A stretch of DNA of 64,000 nucleotides, from positions 7,938,424-8,002,423 of the forward strand of contig LR746267.1 of the NCBI GenBank assembly GCA_902729315.2. The letters are read 5' to 3'. The notes below the pieces were generated by a model, which saw only the letters and a list, made by a program, of their open reading frames with translations, ran no database searches and was not told the DNA's origin. Below, one piece after another: positions 10,557-20,400 of this stretch. Each line of letters starts with the position of its first letter. Within the stretch, counting starts at the first letter, position 1. The translations under genes were made by a program, and so were the position numbers. The stretch is from Spirodela intermedia. Lineage: Eukaryota; Streptophyta; Magnoliopsida; Alismatales; Araceae.

Positions 10557-12163
10557 ATGAGGTTCCGGCAGGAGGGGCCAACCTCGGTGAAGTAGTTGTC
10601 GGAGAGGGAGAGGTTGAGCAGGCGGGGAAGCTGGCAGACGGAGTCCGGCACCGTCCCATAGAGGCGATTGTTGGCGAGATTGAGCTGCTCCACCTTCTTC
10701 AGGCAGCCGAAGGAGAGCGGGATGGGGCCGGTGATGCGGTTCCTGCCGGCGTCGAAGACGGTGACTCGCCGGAGGAGGCCGATCTCGTAGGGCAGGCAAC
10801 CGGAGAGGCGATTGTTGAGGAAGAGCACCTCTTCCAAGGTTTGAGCGGCGTTGCCGATGCTGCTGGGGATGGAGCCAGTGAAGCCGTTGTTGGCGAGGGT
10901 GAGGAAGGCGGCGCCTGTGCGGCCGACGTTCTTGGGTATCGGCGTGTTGAAGGGGTTGTTGTTCAGGAAGAGGTAGTCGAGGTCGAGGGTGAAGACCGAG
11001 GGAGGCAGCCTCCCGTAGAAGCCGTTGTAGCGGAGGTCGAGGAAGACGACCTGCTTGAGGCCGATGACAGTGTCGGGGAAGGGCCCCCCCAGCCTGTTGT
11101 TGCTGATGTCGAATTCGTAGAGGAAGCGGAGCCTGGAGAGATCCGGCACGGTACCGGAGAAGTTGTTGGTGTTGGCGTGGAAGAAGGCGATGTCGGGGAG
11201 TTCATCGACGAAGCCGAAGATAGTTGGTGCCGCCAGGGTGAACCCGTTGAAGTCCACGCCGGCGATCGTCCGGTCCATGGTCTGCGGCGGCGTGTCGCAG
11301 GTGAAGCCCGTGTAGGTGCAGATGTTCGCCCCCGTCCAGGTCCTGGTTACCCCCAGCGGGTCATCGGTGATTCTCTCCTTGAATCGCTGAATCACCGCGT
11401 AGGCCTTTGCTTGTTTCTCGTTCTCGAAGCACAACCGCGGCGGGGGCGGCGGTGGGGGAGGCGGGGGAGGCGGCTCCTTCGGGGGTTCCGTAGGGGGGCA
11501 AGGCTCGTACGAGGGTTCAGGCGCGGGAGGTGGAGGTGGTGGCGGCGGGGGAGGCGGGGGAGGCGGCGGTGGCGGGGGAGGAGGCTCCTTCGGGGGTTCC
11601 TTAGGGGGACAAGGCTCGTACGAGGTTTCAGGCGGGGGAGAGGGCTCCGGGGAAGGGGGCTCGTTCTCCTGCTCGGGAGAGGGTCCCGGTGAAGGGGACC
11701 CGTATTCCTGTTCCGGAGAGGGCCCAGGTGAAGGGGGCTCGTATTCCTGTTCAGGAGAGGGCCCAGGTGAAGGGGGCACGTACTCCTGCTCGGGAGAGGA
11801 CCCCGGGGAAGGGGGTCCTGCTCGGGAGAGGGCCCAGGTGAAGGGGGCACGTACTCCTGCTCGGGAGAGGGCCCCGGAGAAGGGGGCTCCTCGTACGTAC
11901 TCCTGCTCGGGAGAGGGCCCCGGGGAAGGGGGCTCGTACTCCTTCTCGGGAGAGGGCCCCGGAGAAGGGGGTTCTAACTCCACCGGGGGACAGGGCTCGT
12001 TGTCTGACAGGGGAGAGGTCTCGTTGTAGGGAGGGCTGCCGGCGTTCGCGAGGCTCGACCTGCAGGCGGCCGCCGGCACCGGTGCCCCCAGCAGCAGGAG
12101 CACCGCGGCGGAGACGAAGCACAGCACCGGGATGTAGAAGGAAGCTCCGCCGCCGACCGCCAT
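10310..12163 (-). CDS. LRR-extensin-like protein, At4g06744-like (copy 1)
   Basis: Single-exon, 617-residue secreted cell-wall-type protein. Residues 1 to about 33 form a signal peptide (hydrophobic core VLCFVSAAVLLLLGA). Residues about 55-240 are proline-rich: repeated 13-residue units of the type EYEPPSPGPSPEQ, then KEPP and long proline runs. From about 241 to the end is a plant LRR domain of the At4g06744 type, with TRTWTGANICTYTGFTCD, GVDFNGFTLAAP, DISNNRLGGPFP, LNNRLSGCLPYEIGLL and LSLSDNYFTEVGPS. The family is thought to act in wall architecture; exact ligands are unknown. The start is the ATG opening the signal peptide and aligns with the paralogue at 30030. One stretch of the repeat array is read out of frame (see findings). 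The last 83 codons lie in the inverted repeat. Confidence 0.88.
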   Translation of the reverse strand: MAVGGGASFYIPVLCFVSAAVLLLLGAPVPAAACRSSLANAGSPPYNETSPLSDNEPCPPVELEPPSPGPSPEKEYEPPSPGPSPEQEYVRGAPFSGALSRAGVRAPFTWALSRAGPPSPGSSPEQEYVPPSPGPSPEQEYEPPSPGPSPEQEYGSPSPGPSPEQENEPPSPEPSPPPETSYEPCPPKEPPKEPPPPPPPPPPPPPPPPPPPPAPEPSYEPCPPTEPPKEPPPPPPPPPPPPRLCFENEKQAKAYAVIQRFKERITDDPLGVTRTWTGANICTYTGFTCDTPPQTMDRTIAGVDFNGFTLAAPTIFGFVDELPDIAFFHANTNNFSGTVPDLSRLRFLYEFDISNNRLGGPFPDTVIGLKQVVFLDLRYNGFYGRLPPSVFTLDLDYLFLNNNPFNTPIPKNVGRTGAAFLTLANNGFTGSIPSSIGNAAQTLEEVLFLNNRLSGCLPYEIGLLRRVTVFDAGRNRITGPIPLSFGCLKKVEQLNLANNRLYGTVPDSVCQLPRLLNLSLSDNYFTEVGPSCRNLIYRGVLNVRNNCIPGLPRQKSPEECAAFFATPPCYCPNIHIVPCETQHDGGYSYPPTLPLAAPEPTAPPPSKTYSVVNRRLL

Positions 12164-12204
12164 CTGCAGGGATCTGCCACTACTGTCGCAAGGCCTCCCC
12201 GCCG

Positions 12205-12211
12205 GTATTTA
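12205..12211 (-). promoter_or_regulatory. TATA-like box of LRR-extensin copy 1
   Basis: TTAAATA on the minus strand, about 42 bp upstream of the ATG. The paralogue has the same TTAAATACCGGCGGGG at 29985, 39 bp before its ATG. The short distance implies a very short 5' UTR, so this is tentative. Confidence 0.35.
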
Positions 12212-12820
12212 ATAACCCGCTCCGCCACCGCAGCGGTTCCGGCGTCACTTTCAGAAGGTCCCCCCGATGGCGTAGCCCGTCAAGCCCTCCGGTAGCATCC
12301 TCCCCCACCATCGTTCCCACCGTCGACAGCCCTAACTCGGCCAGTTTCCTCCTCCCTGTGACCGAGAGAGCGACTACCAAGTGTAAATCTTCCAGCAGGA
12401 CTTCGAGCAAACCCCGGCGGACCCTGCCGTTGAACCACCCATCAAGCCAGTGCCGCCACCTCCGCCACCACTGCAGGAAGAAGACGACCCTCCACCTCCT
12501 CCTCCTCCTCCTCTGGGACTTCATGGCGAACAGAACCTAGCCCTCCAATCCTCGGAACCCACTCAGGCAACAGCGAGTTAATGCCTCCGCCGTATCGCAG
12601 AGGGCTCCTGACTGCGCCGCCTCCGTCGGCGTCCGGAGGGGGAGGAAGGTGGGCGACACCTTTCATGGTCAGAGGACGAAGAAGATGAACACGTCTTCAG
12701 CTGCACGCAACCGGGGGTGGCACGAGGGGAGAGACCAAGTCGACGTCAGTAACCTGTAGTCGATGTTGGCATCATCCTAAGCACGGGACACCCATTTCAT
12801 CATAGGCAGCTGAAGATTGA
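12212..12820. other. Upstream region shared with LRR-extensin copy 2
   Basis: GC-rich region homologous, in inverse orientation, to about 29480-29980 upstream of copy 2. It contains a plus-strand proline-rich frame near 12395-12575 with a counterpart in copy 2, and a frame near 12580-12687 with RGLLTAPPPSASGGG, also shared. No complete gene is evident. It may be promoter sequence or the decayed end of a divergent gene. Confidence 0.5.
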
Positions 12821-13470
12821 ACGCCATTGACAACGTAATTTTTAAACTTCTCAGAGTCAACGCAGACCAAGAGGTGACAACTTAATCTCAAGCATAAAGT
12901 GCCTTAATTCCAAGCACTCAATCCTTAGTTGAATCACTTAATCTCGAGCATGATTTGGCAATGTTGCAAAAGTTATAATTACCATGGGGTACATACAAAG
13001 CCAAAGGGATCACACATTGTTTATTAAACATTCATCATTAGGGGGAGGGCTAAACCACTCTTAGTAAATTTTGATGGCATAATAGTGTATGGCTGAGGAG
13101 TTTGAAATCAAGGCAGCAAAGAGACTAAAATATTTTCATCTCCTAATAGAAACATGTTATAGATCTTCTTAGAGAAATATATAAGACAGTATGCAAACCA
13201 GTAAGTACTCCAATAGATCCAAATCTGGAACTTGAAAAGACAGAGGCAGATGTTGCAATAAATAAGGAAATGTATCTGTAGATAATAGAGAGAAACCTCT
13301 ATCACAAAGGACAGAGGGGATAACGATAGAAATGGCCTCAATTTCCATTCAACTATTATACCCCTTGATATAGGGAAGAACCTTAGACAATTTTTCTAAA
13401 ACACACTTGGTCTTTAAAGTACTTTCTTACGACCTAGAATGACTCTGAGAAGCTCACTTAGAGGTAGAAG
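12821..13470 (-). repeat. Composite repeat insertion with a short LTR
   Basis: Made of pieces that recur inverted elsewhere: 12825-12955 with 6998-7115, 12965-13270 with 3660-3990, and 13182-13470 with 7774-8065. It includes a minus-strand copy of the short copia-type LTR at about 13280-13445. It is AT-rich and ends abruptly in LRR-extensin coding sequence at 13471. Confidence 0.65.
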
Positions 13471-13722
13471 CTCATCTATCGGGAGGTCCTCAACGTGAGG
13501 AACAACTGCATCCCCGGGCTGCCCCGGCAGAAGTCGCCAGAGGAGTGCGCCGCCTTCTTCGCCACGCCCCCGTGTTACTGCCCCAACATCCATATCGTCC
13601 CCTGCGAGACCCAACACGACGGCGGCTACTCCTACCCTCCCACGCTGCCCCTTGCGGCGCCGGAGCCCACCGCACCGCCGCCGTCCAAGACCTACTCCGT
13701 CGTCAACCGGCGTCTCCTCTGA
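13471..13722 (+). pseudogene. Truncated LRR-extensin, last 83 codons only
   Basis: Starts inside the LRR domain at LIYREVLNVRNNC and runs to the normal stop (SKTYSVVNRRLL). It is nearly identical to the end of copy 1 (10310-10561), with one visible replacement, G to E in YRGVLN. There is no start, signal peptide or proline-rich region. Upstream is retroelement sequence. Confidence 0.9.
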
Positions 13723-15961
13723 GGGTTCTCCGTTGTTCCCTGTGGAACGCTCTCGCCGCCCTTCGTCCCCGCCCTGGCCGCGGACTTCACGTGCATAAAC
13801 ACCTCCCCGTAAAAGTACACGCCGTGTTCGACCTATCCCCTTCGCTGTGACAAGGAAAAACTGTCGTAATCATCCGTCGTCCCAGTTTCTCATTCCGTAC
13901 TTTATCTATACTTTCAACTACAAGTTCCACCCCCTGAATTCCTCGTGCACGCCTAAGAGCCTGGCCCGCGTGCCGCCCTGCCGCGGCGTCATCTCGTGGA
14001 TGCTTTTGGTGCCTGGCGTCCTTCTGCATGGCCGACAACGGGATCACGTGGGACGTATTTTTCCGACCGAGTGCGCGCCCCTGTGGCGCGTCGTTGTGCA
14101 GCCGCCAGTCTTATCCGCTGCTTATCATGAATAAAAAAGTCGCTTTCCCACACACACGTGAGTCAACGCAACTCAGACCGTGATCTCAGCAGGTGGACGA
14201 TACTTCTGGTTGGAGTGAACTAATGCCTCCCCATACGTCGAACAATGCCTCCAAGCTGACACGAAAGGGAAAGAAAGCCACCTCCCCCGAGGGCCAGGCT
14301 ACGAATGAAGAGATCATCCTGAGGGTTACAGAGTGTACTTGCTCCTGCTCCCGAGAATGGATTCTTTGTCCTCTTCTATTCAAGTTCGGAGGGTTGCTCA
14401 AAAGTCTTTTTCACGATGTATACGGTTAAAATAAAAAATGAAAAAACTTTATTCCTCCTATTACTTACCGGCTCGGGCACAATTAATACATCGTGTAAAA
14501 CAAATTACTTGTGACCCATCCCCCCGCACATGCGGAGATCATCTGCCGAAGAAACATCCGTATATATAGAAAAGTCGTTTTCCGACACACGTGTCACCTG
14601 AGCAGGTGCACGAGATTTCCGGTTAGAGGGAGAGAACGGCTCCCCGTTTGCAGAACAACGACCTGAAGCTGCCACGAAAGGGAATGAAAGTCTTTGAGTG
14701 TACGAACGAAGAGATCATCCTGACTGCGGTACTGAGAGTAGGTGTCCTGTCCGCTAGAACGGTTCGTTGTAATCTTCAGAAGTTTGGTCGAAAGTCTTTT
14801 CATGATGCATAAGGCTAAACTAAAAAATGAAAAAAATTAATTCCGTCCTACTTGCTCGGGCATAGTTAAGGCGTCCGCAATACCGACGACAAATCTTGGA
14901 AAAAAAAAACCTTGCGACCCATCCTCGCACATATTGAGATCATCTGATGAAGAAGCGTCAACGGCCCAAATATTGAGAAACACCGAGGCTCACAACCGAC
15001 CCACACAAGCTTGTGACTGCCTCTCGAGCAAAACTTCTTACTCTATCCACTTGCAGCTGCTCTCTTAGGTAAGAGGGGGGAAAGGAAACCGAATTTAAGC
15101 ATCAAGAACTAGAAAGAGATAATCCGATCATCATGCTGAAGACTCTGGAAAATCCAAGCGCCAAGAAACTGCACCCATGTTGAAACAACTAAAACCATAG
15201 AAGATGGCAGTTCGACAAGGGAGATCTTTACAGAAGAATAATACTTTGGAGCAAAAGCGACTGGGGGACTCTCTGGTTTCTCATGGACGGGCAACCTGAG
15301 ATAAAAACAAGAGCTGAGAAGGACTGAAGAACCATGGCACCATCCACCACCACCACCACCACCACATCAGTCCAAGACCATTAAAGAGTAATTTCTTTCA
15401 TTAAATATTTCTTTTTTATCAGGCATCACAGACCCAATGCGCTAAAGCTGCGCTGAAGATGTTTGTCAACCCAAGATACACGAGGATCGTTTCGAGATTT
15501 TATCTTTCATCACTTCACGAGGGAGGGGCTGTGAGCGTCACCTATCATCACTCTATGAGGAGAGGCCGTGAGGGGTCATTATCCATCTATTTTAGATGTC
15601 GTCGACCACCATCCATCATCCATCTGCCATCATCCGCTGTCAGCCCACTATCATTCGTCGTCCACCGGTTATCTGCTGCCACCAACTGTCACTGCCGCCG
15701 ACCTCCACCGTTGTTCAACGTCTGCACACTGTCACTCACCGTCCGCCACATTTGTTCACCCTCCATTGCCGTTGCCACCATCTTCCATCCTTCAGTCACT
15801 GTCTGTTGTCCAAAGAGAGAAAACTATGTCAAGCTTTTCAGGATTATGAAGTCCTCAATTAAACTTAGAAAGATAGAGTACCTTTAGAGAGAGTGTTGAC
15901 AATCATGATGAGGCATGAGTACATAATATATAATACCTTTACAACCGCATAAGATTAGAAA
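13471..15961 (-). repeat. Right arm of the 2.5-kb inverted repeat
   Basis: Reverse complement of 8069-10556. Unlike the left arm, it continues outward (15962 to about 17400) with sequence homologous to the PYM last intron at about 34440-35960, so it keeps the ancestral downstream order. The segment 15309-15822 replaces the region that in the parent block holds PYM exon 4 (33941-34382). Confidence 0.93.
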
Positions 15962-17400
15962 ATATGTGGTTCCTTGTGAGTAAGGAAAACCAATCATTTT
16001 CATTTTATAAGTTAATGGATGGTAAACTTAAGTTTCAAAGCGATGAAATTTTGAACAGGCATTGAGAAGGAAAACTACAGAAACAAATAAATGTAATATG
16101 ATCTATTTATCCCGAAAGATCGAACTATCATTTGAGGAGGATAAACATATAGAGTTTGATGCAAGCCCTATCCACCTGAATGCCTAAAGACATGATTTAG
16201 TCATGTCCCACATTCTTCCTAATATCCTTTTGTATCTTGTGATTCCTATTTACATTTCCACTCCTCTCTTCCTATTTTCTTTTAAATGGCATGGCGTGTT
16301 TTTTTAAAAAAATAATGACAAAAGAATCATTCTGGAGAGAGAACCCCATTTAGAATAGGATAATAGATATGAACCAAGGAAATGCGGGGTGTAAAGCTTG
16401 AAAGTTTAACGTATGAACTTAATAGAAAAATCATTGTTCATTATCCACGAGTGAGAGGTGAATTAGAAATGGACCATAATAAGAGGCCATGATTGACTAG
16501 AAACCAGGTTCATGAGAATGAAAAGTAGGGATTGTGTCTCACTCAACATTCACACATTCCTTGAGAATGGGCATACGTGCATTAGTGACAACTCAAGTCA
16601 GTCATCAGTATTCACAACAAATCAAGATGGTTTGTGTGTATACTTTTCAATGTATGAACATGTTATACAACTGTCTAGCATTAAACACAAGTGCAAATGA
16701 GCGTGAAGGGCATCCTTTAATTATCTAGGCAAAGTAGTTCACAATATTACTTTGCATGGATAATGTAATCAAATCTTCTAAATTTGATTCTTCCCTCAAT
16801 GATGTGGACCAAGAAATAAATGAACAAGGTTTCAATCTTAAACCATACTCTAGTACCTAGTTAGTGGAGCACAAAGCTTGTATAAAATAATAAAGTTTCT
16901 AATGATCAATGAAAACAGATCGAACTAGTGTTAACATAGAATTGTGTGATCTGAAAAATAAAAAAAAATCCTACTACACAACAAATGAATAGAAAAATAA
17001 GTTACTACATACAAGGAAGTTGATAAACATCTATGATGAATTTGATAAAAGAAAAAAGACAAAAACAAAGTAAAAAGATGATAGATGATGGAATAAGAAG
17101 AATCTAGAAATACAAACTTTCCATTCATGTTAGGGCAGATGCAAAGTATAAATAATAAAACTGAGGCTTACCCTTGGTTATAATTGAAACTATGATGGTT
17201 TTGAATCACAAGGGACACCAAACCCATTTATCTCAACATTTAATTTTATCCAACATTATTTATGAAAGTTGAAATTTTATAAAAACCAAAAATAAAATAA
17301 TACTTTTTACATAGCAATATCAAACTCTTTGTCACAATTCATGATGTCAAAATTCTCATCACTAATTTTCGACCAAATATTAGGTGGTATTAGCCTTTAT
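15962..17400 (+). repeat. Duplicated fragment of the PYM last intron
   Basis: Colinear with about 34500-35960. Shared blocks include CTTTATCCAACATTATTTATG-like sequence at 17240/35820, GAGGCTTACCC at 17165/35740 and the region around 16512-16700, which matches 35034-35243. It is diverged, non-coding and AT-rich. Confidence 0.75.
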
Positions 17401-20400
17401 GACATATTATAAAACCAACATATGATTAAATCACATTTATTATTGACCTAATATATCAATGATTCTCACTCTCTTTGTGTATTAAAATTATATGAATGAT
17501 TGTGATTACTACTCTTATATAATAAGTAAATGGTTGTCTATTCTCACACCACCTAAATGAGTCATGATTATAAACACAAAGAACAAGGAAAAACAAAGTA
17601 GTGGTTAAAAAGATAGAAGTGATAATTAGAACTAAAAATTTGAATATCTTTAGACTCTCTTACAACCTCTTTAAGAACAATGATTTAAAAATAGAGCCCA
17701 AGGATCAACTAACTAGAGACTTGAAAGTCCAAAATTTCATCTCACATTTTATTCTAACATGATCTAAAATTTCTTGAGCCCCTCAATCCATGCTACTATT
17801 GATTCAATAAATTTGAGAGCCTAATCCACAAGAGGGGTAATCTAAAATGTATATTAATGTATTCATGAATCTCAATCATGTACTAAGATATCAAAAAGAT
17901 TCTATTTAATCTACAAATTGTCTTATTTTTCAAGAATCTCACTTTATCATGAATACCAAAGAATGACATGATTAAATATGAATCATTAAGATTCTTGACA
18001 ATTTGTCAACCCCCTAAAAAAACCTGACTCAATTGTTCTTCCTCTCACAACTTTTCTTTTTTCAAAGTTTCGCTCTCATCTAAGTCATCATTATCAAGGT
18101 ACATGCACAAAACTTATAATTCAAAACTCTTTTTAGCCCCAGTGATAATTAGCTGTTGAACTTGGATACGCACTATGTTTCTCTGAGGAGTGTCCAAAAA
18201 TTAAATCATTTTATTTTACAACTTTTTTCTAAAATCATGTCATCCCATTAACCAAAATGACTGATTTTGTTAATCTTCAAGACTTTCGAATAAGCTATAT
18301 AATTTTTTTAGACCAAATGTCAGCCCACTATGGAATTAGATTATAATAACTAATTATAATGAAGAATCTCAATAGGAAAAATATCTAATTCCTATAGAAA
18401 TTTCTCATGAAAATTCTCCTCCTTGAGGATAATTTGATCAAATAGTGATTTTGCATTTAAACCTATACCTGACAATGTCATTCTAATATTTAGGGGACTA
18501 AGTACTAGTTTAGATGATCCTAAAGTTCTTGAAAATTAAATTTTCATATTTTATGTCTCTTCAACATTCATAAATCTATTTTTTTCCTACTAAAACATAC
18601 ATAATAAATGTCCATCATTAGTAGTTGATGCTTGATGTCACTTAGTCATTGTATACTAATTCACGCAAATTTAAAATTTAAAAAATTAGAAGATACTAAT
18701 TTTTAAATATTTAGAAATATTTTTGAACAAATATATCAATTAAATTTAATAAAAGTTTCAAAATAGTGAAACTTTTATAGGTAGATCAGAAAGAATAATA
18801 TAATAATAGGTATTTTAAAAAAAATCTCAAAGAAAAAATATTTTTATATAAATTTTTGATTAAGAAATAAAAATAAAATATATTTAAAATTCACAAAAAA
18901 GAGAAATAAGGGTGCAGACGTGAAGAGGATGTTGTCACTTGATGAACACGAATCGGACAGAAAAAGAGTTACATCTAGTGATTCTTACAAAAATGATTAT
19001 AGATGATTTAATTGATCAAATTAAGATTTGTAAAAGTCAGAAGAATCGTAATTAAATTAAGAATAATTTAATAAATTTAAATCACAAAAATTATTATTAA
19101 ATAAAGTGAAAATTAAGTTAAAATTAGTAAAACATAGTTCTGACATCATACTAATAATGCGTCGGCGATGTACTGAAATGTTGAGTGTTTAGAAGGATCA
19201 TTGTTTAGTGTCCATGACCTCAAAATCTCTCTTTGGATAAGGACGACGTGATCAATCTCTAAGTCTTCTTGCAAAGTCTAGAGATCAATAAAATAGGTCA
19301 TCGAATTATCTTCGACAATTATTTCCTAGCATAGCAAAAAAAGACGACTTTATAACTCTTCGACGGCTGTCACCTGACGAAAAAGAGCTAGATGGAGGTG
19401 GGGTGTGTGTCAAGAAGCTTCACCCTCAGGTTTGTGTATTAAGAAGAGCCTCTTCATCGCATCCGATACGTTCTCAAGAGGTGACAACTCATCTCCCAAC
19501 AGATTGTCCTCTTCTCGATGACGGCTTGTTCGTCGATCAATTAGAGATAATTTACTTGATAGATTCACAATCCTTTTATCGTGAATCATTTAGTAATTTT
19601 AGTAACAATACTTTGTGAATTGTGTCGACAAGATTTTACTTGATAATTGAGCGATTTTGACGACTTAATCATTCATGGGTAATCTGCAAGAAAGTCATGA
19701 TTTAATCAGATAAAAATACGAGTTTTTGACTCTGACAAGATTCAAACCTGTGTTGATTGCCTATAAGTATGAGAGAGATTGAAATAAATACTCTAATATC
19801 TTTATAAAGTGACATCATCATAGTATATCTTTATTATAACTCACAGATATTTTAGGTATTAAAATAAATGAAATTATTTTAAGAAAAGTGTGATGTGAGT
19901 TTAGTCTCATATCGGTTTACACCAAAGTTTTGGATGAATATATAGTAATATCAAATTTAGAAGTAATGAGTCCCTTTCTTGTGTGTACCACTACTCGCCC
20001 CACAACTAACTGGCCACTAGTGACATGGAAGAGGAGTGGCACACACGTGCTCCCATCGGTCCATAGCCACTCGAGCTTCTACTCACGGCTCCCCCCGATT
20101 GTGCTTTCGACCTACTTGCGGGCCCAACTAGCAAGTAGGTCCCCCCTTCTTTTTCTTTTTTTTTTATTTTCTGTTTTATCTAAAAAATAAGATTATAAAA
20201 ATCATATAAATTCATTTAAAATCACATAATTAGCCAAAATTTCATAATAATCAACTAAAAACATTTTTCATGATTTAACATAAAATATAAGTCAATTTAA
20301 CATGAGTTAAGGCAAAAAAATATATTATTTATTAATTATTAACTCATGATAATGAAGACTTATCAATGCCACATTTATCAAAGACTTGTAAATAACTTTT

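Noticed and set aside
10415-11692. 425-codon plus-strand frame opposite LRX copy 1
   Set aside because: Antisense shadow of a GC-rich LRR/proline-rich gene; no recognisable family, and the minus strand encodes a clear LRR-extensin. The frame at 29898-31121 opposite copy 2 is rejected for the same reason.
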